Source of the DNA: Adiantum capillus-veneris
Taxonomy: Eukaryota > Streptophyta > Polypodiopsida > Polypodiales > Pteridaceae
Length of the DNA stretch: 64,000 nt
Assembly: GCA_014529385.2 (NCBI GenBank)
Contig: CM043942.1
Location: 55,739,340-55,803,339 of the forward strand
Direction: 5' to 3'
Positions 34,490 through 46,779 of the stretch are shown here, piece by piece. The position numbers were made by a program, and so were the translations under genes. Position 1 is the first letter of the stretch, and each line of letters starts with the position of its first letter. The notes beneath the pieces were generated by a model that worked only from the letters and a program-made list of their open reading frames with translations, did not search any database and was not told the origin of the DNA.

Positions 34490-34610
34490 GGAATATAAGA
34501 GCATATTTTCCATGATGTAAATATTCTAGGATATATTTACCATAAAGAAATCAAGACTTTTCATGTAGGTTTTAGTTATCACATCATGGAAATTGAAATT
34601 TCTTTATATG
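34490..34610. repeat. Turning point 2, imperfect centre
   Basis: Complementary blocks converge here; for example ccatgatgt at 34,510-34,518 pairs with acatcatgg at 34,581-34,589. The ~60 nt between these blocks do not pair convincingly. For about 1 kb on each side the arms show many substitutions and small gaps, against near-identity farther out. The sequence is AT-rich non-coding DNA. Confidence 0.8.
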
Positions 34611-35290
34611 GGAAATTTCTCTCACGCCAACTTAAAAACTTTTCTACATGGGTATATTAGAACTTCCACATGGAAAATTTGTTTTCCAATTTGTAAATAT
34701 TGGACATGGCACAGTTAAAAATAAAAATATATGTATTGGCTACAATCAGGATTTTTTTTTGCAACCACCCGTTTCTTGAAAAAACCAAAGGTTTTATTCT
34801 TTTCTTTGCGCTTAAGTGTAATTTATAACGGGTAGCTCACATTTCACATGTAAAGAATAGGTAAAATTCATGGAAAAAAGGCTAAAGAGTCCTGGGTAGA
34901 ATGCCATCTCACTCTTCCAAGATAGTAGAATATTCCTTCCAAGCTACTTGTTGACCAACACTTCTAAAAGACCACATCTACCCCTCACCTTATGGACACA
35001 TGTCTCAAGGTCTCATATACCTAAATTTGTCAATATTTCTATCATATTACATTCAAATACACATGTCTTGAAATTTCGTACCCTATCTTTAAAATATTTC
35101 ATATTTTTTTGTAATTATTTGTTTATAAAAATGGTTAGAGACAAATTGCATGACTACTTTGAAACAATGCTGAAAACAATTTAAGCTTACTTCCCAAGAC
35201 CATTTGGAGGGTTTATCACCATGTAGATGAGCATAGATGAAGAGAACTTTTGAGGTTTCGATTCTAAAATGAATAGAATTACAAGGGCCT
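34611..35290. other. AT-rich non-coding DNA after turn 2
   Basis: Complement of 33,778-34,489 with many small differences. Short open frames are present but none is recognisable. It forms the 3' flank of the SAM gene on the minus strand. Confidence 0.5.
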
Positions 35291-36994
35291 TTAAATAGAG
35301 GCATTAGTGGAAGCAATCCATTCTATGTAACATCTCAAAAGATGCTCTTGCTGTGATTTGCTAGTGCAACTTTTAAAATGTACTTTGTGTGTGCTCTTTA
35401 GGTCTCTTATAGTTGGCCAAAGTTGACCATACATGTCATCTACATCATCTAAGTTCAATGTATCCATTGCAATTGCCTCCATGCGATCATTGCTCAATAG
35501 CTCCACCACAACCTAAAGCATCCAAAAAAAACAATAATTAGTAACTAGAACAAGGCATGTCAATTATCTTTAGCTAAGCGACATTTCTAAATACAATGTT
35601 ACTTTCATCTAACCTCTTCATCAAAGCTCTCATTGAACCTTGATGGCTTTTTTATAATTCTACATGACCTGGTTACTTTAGGCATCTACACAAGAAAGGA
35701 CCATTAATCAAAAGGTGGCATTAACAATGTCAACATTTTCACACATTTAAATTGTTCAAATTAACACTCACTATTGAATGGTGGAATCTTGGAACATAAA
35801 ATCCTCGAAAGTTACTTGATAGTCACAAGCATATTGTATCTCATGAGCAATGGCCGGTACATTGACAATTGTGCTTTTGTTCAATGGTTGCTCTACTTCA
35901 TTCGAAAATGGTGCAACATTATACTAAAAGCAATTAGATTCTATTAGATGACAAAATGGTAAGCAATACTCACTATGTTCAAAGCTAAGATTAAGAGAAA
36001 GGGTATAATCCCAAGAAAATAAAAAGAGATTATAATAGCATACGAAAACTTTAGCAAACTCTAATGATAAAGAATGATGATTGCCTTTTCCTATTCTATC
36101 ATTACAAGAATGACATGGACTTGCACTTTACAACTTCAAGCATGTGGAACAAAGATAAAAGAAACATTTTCCTAAAAGAGAAGACAAATGATATAAAATA
36201 CTAATCTTTCACACTCAATCACCCATATCTAACTTACAGTATTATCTAACAAGCCCTTGGACCTTCTGAATTCAATAAAAATTTCTAGAGTGCACAAAGA
36301 AAAATAGAGTTCATATACACACATACTATCTCACATTTATGCACAAGGTATTAAAATCCTTGCCTGAAAAATCCTCTTTGTCTTGCTTGCAAAAACCCAT
36401 GTCAAACAACTCTCTAATTTTTACCATGCCCTTGTTAAAAGATGCCCATGCTTCTCGATAATGTTTCACAAGGAAGGATTTCCCAACGGTGGCATACATA
36501 TCTTTTACCTTCGTAGGATAGAAAATCCTATCATACGTTATTGGGCGCGCATCATTTTTAGGGATTCCTACATTACTTGTGATAAAGTCACTAACTACAT
36601 CGGGTAAAGTAGGTTTGACATGAGATTCGGTGTTGTATTCTAGGGCTTTGCTTTGTGAGGTTAAGCTCATATTCTCGGAAGAATGAAAAAGGGGTGATGT
36701 TTGACTCTTAGGAACAAATATGTGGCCACCCTCTAGTACCCTTTTAGACCAACCCACCAGAGCATGTCTATGGGCAACACTCTTTATGCCTATCTCACTC
36801 CAACCTTCACTAGTCATATACAAGCAAAGTTTTCCATTAATGCCACTGGAAAAAATAGCCTCAGAATATTCACGTGTACCACAAAACCTTTGCACAAAAT
36901 TAACCACTGATAGAGTGTCCCATGATATCACCTTGGAGTTAGTGTCAAAGCTCACATCTTCAAAGCTACGAGCTAAATTCAGAACGCTTAGCAT
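35291..36994 (-). CDS. Probable SAM-domain protein gene, tentative multi-exon model
   Basis: The first exon runs from ATG 36,994 to a consensus-like donor (exon end 36,335, GTGAGA). It encodes 220 residues. Residues 25-87 (WDTLSVVNFV ... IGIKSVAHRHALV) match a sterile alpha motif: Trp start, EY, the I-G core and the closing GIKS..HR.. helix. The rest is Ser/Lys-rich and unrecognised. Candidate later exons are 35,923-35,772, 35,685-35,614 and 35,512-35,291 (C-terminus ending TNASI, TAA), each with AG/GT borders and continuous frames. The phase between the second and third does not match, so one boundary is wrong or the gene is damaged. SAM domains mediate protein or RNA binding; the role here is unknown. 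A TATA box and 50-bp repeats lie upstream. This is the only non-transposon gene candidate in the unit. Confidence 0.6.
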
Positions 36995-37130
36995 TGTACG
37001 TACCCTTTGGCAGCCATATCTGTCCTCGAAAATGCAGTTTATGGAGCTCGTGAAATAGCCCCTGTGAGCACCTGAGCTTGTCTTCTTGTTGCACGTATGA
37101 CCCTGTTCAGAGTTTCAAATGGAGATGAGC

Positions 37131-37142
37131 CGTTTATATAGG
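37131..37142 (-). promoter_or_regulatory. TATA box of the SAM-domain gene (arm 3)
   Basis: Reverse-strand tatataaacgg, about 140 bp upstream of ATG 36,994 and directly downstream of the 50-bp repeats in transcription direction. Confidence 0.6.
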
Positions 37143-37155
37143 AGCTCGGAGACGA

Positions 37156-37305
37156 CCTGGCTGTGATAACAGCTTCTGCAGCGCACCCTTAAGGGCTCCG
37201 TACTGACTGGCCTTGATTACAGCTTCTGCAGCGCACCCTTAAGGGATCCGTACTGACTGGCCTTGATTATAGCTGCTGCATCGCACCCTTAAGGGCTCCG
37301 TACTG
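37156..37305 (-). repeat. Three 50-bp upstream repeats (arm 3)
   Basis: Exact counterpart of 31,776-31,925; all three cccttaaggg palindromes are preserved. Confidence 0.85.
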
Positions 37306-37532
37306 AGCTCGTCTCTAATGTCCCTCGCTCTCTCTGAGCCCAGCCTTGAGAGCCTTTTGTTGAGCTTGTTAGATGGCTTCCCTCCCTTTCAACTGCAGCT
37401 CGTATCCTCTCTTTGGCTGTCAATCAGTTGGCCGCCTTCATCCCCTCCAATCCCTTGGTAGTGCCTAGCTCCTGCAGTGTGCTCTGGCTTTTGAGCCCCC
37501 CGTGCCCTCCTTTTATATTTCTCTGCAAGTGG

Positions 37533-37675
37533 TGTTGAGATGTAGAGAGAAAGACAGAGAGACGAGACAAGAGACACACCATATACGCTCCCAAAGACTG
37601 ATTCATATTGAGGACAAGATACAAATATATAGGTGAGACCAAGTTGAGTAGAGTGAGCCATATATAGCTCCAACA
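37533..37675 (-). mobile_element. Copia A 3' LTR (arm 3)
   Basis: 143-bp terminal repeat adjoining the PPT (cccccactc on the plus strand) at 37,676. Confidence 0.92.
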
Positions 37676-37748
37676 CCCCCACTCAAACAAAGGTCTCTAG
37701 CTTTGGATGAAAAAACCCTTGGGGAGTTCAAGGGAAAAACCCAAGCCC

Positions 37749-38504
37749 CTATACAATGTGAAAATATGAACCAGCCTTGTGGAACTGTTTGAAAACAGAT
37801 AAGGCTTCAGATTTTTGTCTAAGTAGAAATACAGTCGTATACCTTGAGAAATCATCAATGAAAGTAATGAAGTAGCGATATTGTGATCTCAAAGAAGGTA
37901 GAGGTCCACATATATCAGTATGAACAAGATCCAATATGTCATGAGAATGAGTTGTATTTGAAAGAGGAAAGGGTTTTCGATTGTGTTTCCCAAGAGCACA
38001 AAATTCACAAATTCCCTTATGGGGATGGGCTTTAAGATCCATGCCATGAACAAGATCACGACGTTGAAGATCAAGGAGTTTTGAGAAATCAGCATGATTA
38101 AAACGGTGATGCCATACTTTGTAATCATGATCACCTGGAGCAGTGACAACATTTGCTACAGCATCGTTGAGAGAGAGTTCAAACAAATTACCATTTCGAG
38201 GAGCAGTGGCTATAGTTTGTCCATCTTTCTCAATTCGGCATTTGGTATGATCAAATCCAACAAACAGACCAAGATCAACAAGTCTAGCAACTGAAAGAAG
38301 ATTAAGTTGAAGATCTGGTACATGTAATACTCCTTGAAAAATTCGAGTGGAAGAAGATAAGGTACCAAGATATAAGTCTCCAATACCCATTACTTGACAA
38401 GTAGTATCATCAGCAAGATAAACAACACGTTGAACTGGCAATGGATGATAGTTATGGAGCCACTTAGACTGATATGTCATATTTCATGTAGCACCAGAAT
38501 CGAC
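37749..38504 (-). pseudogene. Copia A pol remnant (arm 3)
   Basis: A 243-codon frame (37,749-38,480) identical in sequence to the one at 30,601-31,332. It has the same TGA after the protease active site and the same truncation after the first integrase Asp. Confidence 0.88.
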
Positions 38505-39595
38505 AAAAAAAAGTGATCCATCGCAACTGAACATAGGACGCAGCTTGTTTCTGGTACAATTTTGTTTCGATGTTCAATAGCATATGCTCTATTCCGATCT
38601 GTGTCGAATCGACGCTTATAGCACATATGAGTGGGATGATCAGATCGTCCACAATATTCACAAGAATAAGAAGAAGAGTCTCTAGATAAACGTGGTTGTT
38701 TTGTGGTAATATTGTGTTCTTCATCATATTGACGTGCCCAACAATCATCTTCAGTATGGCCATTTCTGTTGCAGTAAGAACATTGCTTATTAGGGAATTT
38801 GAGACGAGAGAAAATATTACCGCGACGGCCACCTCTGCGGTTTCCTCGTTGAAATGGACGCCTTCGACCATAAAACGCCCGTTTCATTTGTTGTGACTCA
38901 GTGTCCTCTTGTGAAATCATAGTTGTATCATGACTAGCATTACGATGTTCTTGACGTTGAGAGTATTCAATTAAAGACATGCAGGCTTGGTCAAAATCAA
39001 GACCATCTTTATTAGAGAGAATAGTAACAATGTTATCATAAAAAGAGTCCTTCACCGTATCAAGGAGAAGTGTAATCAGTTGCTTTTGTGGAACAGGATC
39101 ATCGGCAGCAGCAAGTTGGTTAATAATAGATTTGAAAGATTCAATATGTCCCGTCATGGCAGTACCAACTTCATATTGTAACTTGTTAAGCAACCCTCTC
39201 AAATAAAGTATTTCTGTGACAGATTTCTTCTGAAAGTTTGCAATAAGGTACTTCCATACGTCGTGGGAAGTAGGCAGTTCATACTTAGCAAGAAAAAGGG
39301 AATCAGTAACAGCAGAAAGAATATACCGACGAGCTGCTTTATCACGTCGTTGCCAATCCGTATAGGCAACATTCCAATCTTCAAATATAGGTCCTTCAGT
39401 GATAAGCACGTTATCATTATCCGTATCAACAGGCTGAGGCGGACAAACACGATTTTCAAGAACAACATCGGAGAGTTCATCGCCTTCACGAATTAACAAC
39501 ATCTTTGTTTTCCAGCCTGGAAAACCTTGACCTTGGAAAGGAGGAACAGAACGATGGCCAGAAAGAAAGCCGTTGACGAGAATATTCATAGCCAT
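38477..39595 (-). CDS. gag: Copia A Gag (arm 3)
   Basis: Identical in translation to 29,486-30,604, with ATG at 39,595. It has the same two zinc knuckles and the same T8-linked frameshift before the protease. The same open, ATG-less leader lies upstream to 40,117. Complete identity over this stretch contrasts with the many small differences in the gypsy element and near the turns. Confidence 0.85.
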   Translation of the reverse strand: MAMNILVNGFLSGHRSVPPFQGQGFPGWKTKMLLIREGDELSDVVLENRVCPPQPVDTDNDNVLITEGPIFEDWNVAYTDWQRRDKAARRYILSAVTDSLFLAKYELPTSHDVWKYLIANFQKKSVTEILYLRGLLNKLQYEVGTAMTGHIESFKSIINQLAAADDPVPQKQLITLLLDTVKDSFYDNIVTILSNKDGLDFDQACMSLIEYSQRQEHRNASHDTTMISQEDTESQQMKRAFYGRRRPFQRGNRRGGRRGNIFSRLKFPNKQCSYCNRNGHTEDDCWARQYDEEHNITTKQPRLSRDSSSYSCEYCGRSDHPTHMCYKRRFDTDRNRAYAIEHRNKIVPETSCVLCSVAMDHFFLSILVLHEI

Positions 39596-40385
39596 ATCTT
39601 GTTGCGAGAAGAAGTATAAGATAAGATCGCAGAATTTGCACACCATATATGGTGAAGGCCACAATTGAGAATGAGAGAGATATGAGGACTGCGTTCTGTC
39701 AACGATAAACGTAAGAACGATGCTCAAGGAACGTCGAAAGATGTGAGAGACGTCACCCAAAAAAGGCAGGGTAAAGGAGACGTTAAAAATAAAAGAGTCC
39801 TCAAAATAGAGTGGCGTGAGATGCAAGATTGACGGCCACAATAAGAATAGCAAAAAGCTAAATCTTCTCGAAAATGTTAACGCCAAAATAAGAAAAACGA
39901 TCGCGGACGCTTCACGAAGAAGTAGGACGAAGAAAGCTGCGTCAAGCTCAATTGAAGTAAAAACAGCATAACTTTCTGTTGAGAACTCCGATTGGCGCAA
40001 ACCTAGAACTCGAATCGAAGAGCTCGAGGAGACGAACAAGTTTTTAGGGTTCTTACTATCCAGGTACTCCAAATCGAAGAGCTCGAGGAGACGAACAAGC
40101 TTTTCCCGTTTCTCCAAATTTTGAGCAGAACAGCAAGAAAAATTGAGATGAAGTTCAGGGTGTCATCAACAAGAAAACGTAATCAACGATTAGATTGATT
40201 AGCAATAAACGCCATAGAAAACACTAATAGTATTCTTCTTAACACAAAACAACCACAGTTAACAAGAATCAATGCTCAAAAACAAAATTTGTAGCAATTT
40301 TTGAATCTTACATGCAAATCGCATACACATACTGTTTTGTCACCATGAATTGAATCGGCGCGTGATCGTTACTGCTCTGATACCA

Positions 40386-40528
40386 TGTTGAGATGTAGAG
40401 AGAAAGAGAGAGAGACGAGACAAGAGACATACCATATAAGCTCCCAAAGACTGATTCATGTTGAAGACAAGATACAAATATATAGGTGAGACCAAGTTGA
40501 GTAGAGTGAGCCATATATAGCTCCAACA
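40386..40528 (-). mobile_element. Copia A 5' LTR (arm 3)
   Basis: 143-bp terminal repeat; the PBS (TGGTATCAGAGC on the minus strand) abuts it at 40,374-40,385. Confidence 0.92.
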
Positions 40529-40533
40529 AGTGG

Positions 40534-41282
40534 GAGCCTGCGCAGCATATACGCAACCGCTCCATCCTTCACTTCACGCACACAATATACCCCTTGCTCT
40601 ACCAGTCGACAGTGGCTTGATAAGGAGGACTCCCACTAAGGAGCTTATTCAAGCTTGGGCGCGCGGTCGTAATACAACAAAGTGAAGTAATAGTATTAGC
40701 AAAGTGAAGCTGACATTTGAGGAGAAGCCTTGTGCGTTCGCTACGCTGATCTGTGCATAGCCAAACTAGAACGTTCAACGCGCTCTATGTATAGCTAGAG
40801 AATACAGAAATTAGCTGTGGCGGGATATGAAGATGGAGTGTCGATTTAGATTGTAGCTACTAACAGAATTTGTGTGTGTGTGTGTTTGGAGGGAAACTTG
40901 AAACGTGACTGCTTTGCCTGTAAAAGCTTATTGAATCGAATATTGGTTTTGCCAGAATTCATAATTGTAAGAAACGGCGCCCAATAGCCCTCCATAATGA
41001 CGCTACAGACTCACGGTGGACTCGTGGAGAGAGAGAGAGAGAGAGTAAAGCAATGTGTGTGTGTGTGGTTGTTGAGCTTCACTAGAGTCTGCCGCTAGCC
41101 AGCGTGGACCCACTCCTAGCCAGCGTCGAATTCATGGAGCCTGGAAACAGTTCGCTAGTCCATACATTTTCATTGGACCATTTTGTAGCATATACCTCTT
41201 GATATAGATATAATTTGTCCATTGTAGCAAATTCCGATTGATCTATATATTCGTTTAGTTTTACATAAAATATATGCAAAAT
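40534..41282. other. Unique flank of copia A (arm 3)
   Basis: Complement of 27,831-28,547: GT and GA microsatellites, no gene recognised. Confidence 0.55.
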
Positions 41283-43430
41283 CTAGCAGATAATTTTATA
41301 TAACTTGTTATTCTATGTGACATATATACCGAGTTGTATATATACATGGACATTGTTCATCTATACACGAGGTAACATACTGTGATTGTAGGTTATTGTT
41401 TATATCCTATCTCACTATCCAACTATACCATACATGCAATTTTACCATTATTATCATGCACTATATTTTACGTAGGTAATTGCATCCATTATAAACATCT
41501 TATCATAATTATTATCCCACGTTATTATCCTCGAGTATATCTCTAATTAATTTATATCCTATCAAGGTGTTATGTTCATACCCCTTGATATACATCTACA
41601 TTTAATATCAATTGTTCATTGGGCTCGTCGTAATAATTACATGCGGTATCATAATCATTATCATGCACTATCCTCTTAGATCTCTAAAATACACCCTATA
41701 TATATCTAGTGGATATCAAAAACATGCTCTACATCACATGGTGCAACTAAAATAGAGCTTGCATAATTATATTTGTCTAATGTATACTATCTTGTGAGAT
41801 ATATAGGGAATGTCTAGTGCTAAGTTATCTAAACATGATATTCTAGGTACATATGGAGTTGTATACATGCATGGACACTATCCATCTATAGAAGGGGTAT
41901 TATAATGGTTGTTATCAAGGTTAAATATGTATATCCTAACTCACTACAGCTCCCCACATTAATATATCCACACATATATACATATATATCGAGGCTCGGT
42001 AGCTCCAAACACGTGTACGTACATACACATTATCTTAGACATTAATAATAATGTGGTAGTGTGGATTGTTTTAATTTTTCATAACTCCACTATTTGAGCC
42101 TCCTATTTGAACTCTCAATCATCATCATAACCTAATCTAGGCTATCATGAAGTAGACTAGAGGCCGCATCGTAATTATTATCTTGTATTGTTTATATCGT
42201 AGGTCGGATATATTGAAAATATATAACAAATTCCTATTGATCTATATATTCGTTTAATTTTATATAAAATATATGCAAACTCTAGCAAATATGTTTAGAG
42301 AACTTGTTATTCTATGTGTATATATGGAGTTGTATATATACATTGACATTGTTCATGTATACACAAGGTATCATATTGTGATTGTAGGTTATTGTTTATA
42401 TCCTATCTCACTATCTAACTATACCATACATGCAATTTTGTTATTATTCTCACGCACTATATTTGAAGTTATAAGTAATTGCATTGATTGTAAACATCTT
42501 ATCATAATTATTGTCTCACATTATTAGCACTCATTAAGTATTGAGTGTATCTTAAATTAATTTTTATCCTATCAAGGCGTTATGCATTTACCTCTTGATA
42601 TACATCTTCATTTGATATATAGTTTTTCAAAAATATGTAGGACATTCATATACTAAGTCATTATTCAATTACTAGACTCACGGCACCATGATTATTATCA
42701 AACACTATTTACATTGTATATCATAATAAATAGTAAAAACATATATCTGTGTTGTAACAACAAATGCAAATGATATGTGCGTATACATGTGGGGTTAATA
42801 CGGGTACCTATAAACATGCAGGGACACTATCCATCTATTCATGTGTATATGTAGGGACACTATAGAACTATGCAAGGGGTAACATATACGTTTTAGGTTA
42901 GTGTTTATATCGTACATCAATATGCAACTAGACTAGCAGTGCTGCTATTATGGTAGGGAGACTATCGAACTATTCCAGGGGTGAAATATACATTCTAGGT
43001 TAGTTTTAATTATATCGTATATTACTATCCAAGTAGACTAGCGGTGGCGTTATTATCTTTGCTACAACAACGAATGAAAATTATATATACGTATACATAT
43101 GTGGGGACATCTTGGCCTAGTTAAAATTTCTTTCCGATTGACATCTTGTGTTGGTTACACGTGAGGTATACAATGTCATGGACGGGTTGTAGCTCTTAGG
43201 GCCCAATCACACACGTCCACCTCGACGTGCGCGACTTTGAGTTGGCACAATACCATCGGTGCCGCATGTTGTTTGGAAAATCAAAAGTATACCCTGGGTT
43301 ACCTCCTCGCCCACAACAAGATAGCGACAGAATTACAAATTCTGAAGCGTGCAAAAACAAGAGAGGGGCTGCGAACCACCAACGTCCCCAGCAAGAGACG
43401 CAAGCCATTACAGCTATGCTACACTGTTTC
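41283..43430. repeat. AT-rich repeat family and unique segment (arm 3)
   Basis: Complement of 25,649-27,830: inverted modules first (41,283 to about 42,700), then the diverged ~108-bp duplication and the GC-richer segment. No gene is seen. Confidence 0.65.
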
Positions 43431-43777
43431 GAAGTTGGTCCTTAGGAAATTAGCAAACTACCTCTCTAATTTTTGCAAATTCCCAAAATACCCCTCAAAT
43501 TTCAAAGATTGATTGCCATTCAATAGAAGATGCTAAAACTAGAGTTTGAGTTGGTTATGTAGTTTTTGGAGACTATGAACTTCATTATTTGTAAACATAA
43601 TTGCCCTTTTTCGTGAGGTGCTTACACTTGAAAACGCCTCTCATTGCTCAATTGTCCAAAAAGAATAATGATTGGAATATCTTTAGGCCACCGAAATAGA
43701 TACAATGGTATTTGGGAATTTTTCAAACTTGATAGGTAGTTTGGAATTTCCACAAATTAGTGGGGTATTTTGGCCTT
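43431..43777. mobile_element. Possible MITE-like segment (arm 3)
   Basis: Complement of 25,313-25,648, with the same caaaataccc-type inverted ends. The boundaries are uncertain. Confidence 0.35.
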
Positions 43778-45611
43778 ACATAATAATTACAATATATGTG
43801 AGCTACAATATAGTCTAGTTGGATAGTGGATAGTAAAGTCATTATTGGACTCAAACTTTTGTCTACTTATATCAACATAGCCTGGTATAATGGTCACACG
43901 TCTCGTCATTGCTTCCCAAGCCCGCCCAGTCTAGCCAAGATCCAATATGATTTTGTGTAAACGTGTAGGATAATTATTACACCCCTTATATAAATTGATA
44001 ATGTCCCTACATGTATACATTTATAGATGGATAGTGCCCCTACATGTAAATAATTTGACATATTATCTCTATACATGTATGTACATAATATTCACAATGG
44101 CCATCCATGTAAACTGGACATTTTGATACTATGTCCATGTCAAGATATAGACACAATTAATATATGGATTCCGTACATCTTTTAGAAAAATTATATATTA
44201 AATGAAGATGTATATCAAAAGGTATCAACATAACAAAGATAAAATAATCTCACATATTATCTCCAGGTAGGTATACATATTATTCAAAATGGTGATTCGT
44301 GTAAAATGGACCTTTTGATATTATGTCCATGTCAAGATATAGACTATTAATATGGATGTCCTACATATTTTTGGAAAACTATATATTAAATGAAGATGTA
44401 TATCAAGGGGTATCAACATAACACCTTGATAGGATATAAATTAATTAGAGACATACTCGAGCAATAATAGGGTGCGATAATAATTATGATAAGATGTTTA
44501 CAATCCATGCAATTACTTATAACTTCGAATATAGTGCGTGATAATATAACAAAATTGCATGTATGTTATAGTTAGATAGTGAGATAGGATATAAACAATA
44601 ACCTACAATCACAGTATGATACCTTGTGTATAGATGAACAATATCAATGTATATATACAACTCAATATATACACATAGAATAACAAGTTCTATAAACATA
44701 CTTGCTAGATATTTGTTATATATTGTCCATATATGCGACCTACGATATAAACAATGCAAGATAATAATTACGATGCGGCCTCTAGTCTACTTCATGATAG
44801 CCTAGATTAGGTTATGATGATGATTGAGAGTTCAAATAGGAGGCTCAAATAGTGGAGTTATAAAAATTAATACAATCCACACTACCACATTATTATCAAT
44901 GTCTAAGATAATGTGTATGTACGTACATGTGTTTGGAGCTACCGAGCACTCGATATATATGTATATATGTGTGGAGATATTAATGTGGGGAGCTGTAGTG
45001 AGTTAGGATATACATATTTAACCTTGATAACAACCATTATAATACCCCTTCTATAGATGGATAGTGTCCATGCATGTATACAACTCCATATGTACTCATG
45101 TTTAGATAACTTAGCACTAGACATTCTTTATATATCTCACAAGATAGTATACATTAGACAAATATAATTATGCAAGATCTATTTTAGTTGCACCGTGTGA
45201 TGTAGAACATGTTTCTGATATCCACTAGATATATATAGGTTGTATTTTAGAGATCTAAGAGGATAGTGCATGATAATGATTATGATACCGCATGTAATTA
45301 TTACGACGATCCCAATGAACAATTGATATTAAATGTAGATGTATATCAAGGGGTATGAACATAACACCTTGATAGGATATAAATTAATTAGAGGTATAAT
45401 CGAGGAATAATAACGTGCGATAATAATTATGATAAGATGTTTATAATGCATGCAATTACCTACGTCAAATATAGTGCATGATAATAATGGTAAAATTGCA
45501 TGTATGGTATAGTTGGATAGTGAGATAGGATATAAACAATAACCTACAGTCACAGTATGTTACCTCGTGTATAGATGAACAATGTCCATGTATATATACA
45601 ACTCGGTACAT
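43778..45611. repeat. AT-rich repeat family flanking gypsy (arm 3)
   Basis: Complement of 23,462-25,312. It leads into acgt at 45,612-45,615, the target-site duplication at the gypsy 5' end. Confidence 0.75.
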
Positions 45612-45615
45612 ACGT

Positions 45616-46756
45616 TGTCAGGAGTTTTTTAGAGAAAGGGATTGCGCATATGTATATATACATGCATGGTGCATCAAATAAAGGATTTCCTAATCTCCAT
45701 AGCCAGGTGGTTACGTGGGGCCCACGTGTGTACAGGTAGGACAGGGTGTACATAGTGCAGCGATTTTCACTATTATAAGTACTAGTGTGTTTTTTCTACA
45801 ATAAAGAGGAGTTGGTAGCGTGTAAAACTTCTCGAGGAAGCTATCTGCGGGCCGACGACATGAAGTAAGCAGGTGTGTCAGATGGCATCTAGTGGCGTCA
45901 GGAGGGCGAATGGGGTCAATACTTGCACGCGCAGAAGTATGGACACGACGTGGGTGTTATCTTGTGATACTTATGCAGAAAGGTTATCATGAGGAACACT
46001 TTTTGGGGCCACTTCACGTGGTTGCGGGATGCATTATTTGGAAAAACTGAGTGCCAGGTGTGCGGATGATGCAAAAAGGTGACAACTATGCACTGCGAGG
46101 TCTGTTTTTCGCCTGTTTGGGGTCCGTTTGAGGACATCTAAAAGGCCACGGGTGCCAAACTAATAAAGCTAAGTGTGGGAACTGAAAAAACTGAGAGAAG
46201 ACCAGAAAAAACATGGAGAAGAGAGGAGGAACAGCCGCAAGTGTGTTTTTTGCTTTTTTTGGAGCATTTTTTGGCCCTAAACTGCTCATCCGAGGTCGGA
46301 TTTGAGCACTTTGACATTGTAGACTGGGGTTTTTGGGCGTTCTGGACACAATGGCGCTGTCCATTTTGCCAAATTCCTCACAGATTTTTTGCTTTTTTTC
46401 TGTGTAATCTTCTCCGGTGAGTGAAGCCTCTGCTTAACTTTGTGGTTGTATCTGGTGTATTTCCTCAATACTGTGTAGACTATTTGCCCCATTGGTGTTG
46501 GGCTGAGCTTCATTGAGTCTAAACAACAGCAATTTGCCTCCTTTGAGCTGAATTGAGAGTGTGTGTGTGAGTGTGTATGTGTGAGTGTTTAGTGGGGAAG
46601 TCGGAAATCTCTCTCTTCTCACTCCGTCTGTGTGTTTCCTATCTCGGCCAGGCTGGTTGTGTAAGCCGAGTGGTGCCCCATAGTGTGTGTGTATCTTCCC
46701 AAGAGTGTGTGTCGGGTCATTATAGAGGCGTTGTGTGTGTTTCCATCCCGCTCACA
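45616..46756 (+). mobile_element. Gypsy 5' LTR (arm 3)
   Basis: 1141 bp, TGTCAGGAG to GCTCACA. A TG-rich microsatellite lies at about 46,557-46,592. It contains a near-perfect cgtggggcccacg palindrome at about 45,714-45,726. Confidence 0.9.
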
Positions 46757-46762
46757 TTCTTT

Positions 46763-46779
46763 TGGCGCCCCCACTGAGG
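46763..46779 (+). promoter_or_regulatory. Gypsy primer-binding site
   Basis: TGGCGCCCCCACTGAGG lies six bases after the LTR end. It begins with the TGG expected opposite a tRNA CCA end. I cannot assign the tRNA with certainty. Confidence 0.75.

Larger units (their letters stand above)
4651..34545 (+). repeat. Arm 2: full ~29.9-kb unit, forward
   Basis: The forward copy of the unit runs from the turn at 4648-4650 to the turn near 34.54 kb. It is complementary to 34,550-64,000. The pairing sum is 69,081 across copia A and the SAM gene, and 69,129 at the 9283/59,846 pair. Between roughly 24 and 33 kb the two arms are nearly identical. At 4.7-7.5 kb, across the gypsy element and at 33.1-34.5 kb, this arm has extra frameshifts and small gaps. 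Confidence 0.95.
37533..40528 (-). mobile_element. Copia element A, arm 3
   Basis: Reverse copy of 28,553-31,548 and essentially identical to it. The 3' LTR is 37,533-37,675, the 5' LTR 40,386-40,528 and the PBS 40,374-40,385. The target-site duplication agtgg is at 37,528-37,532 and 40,529-40,533. The internal deletion junction is at about 37,772. Confidence 0.95.
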
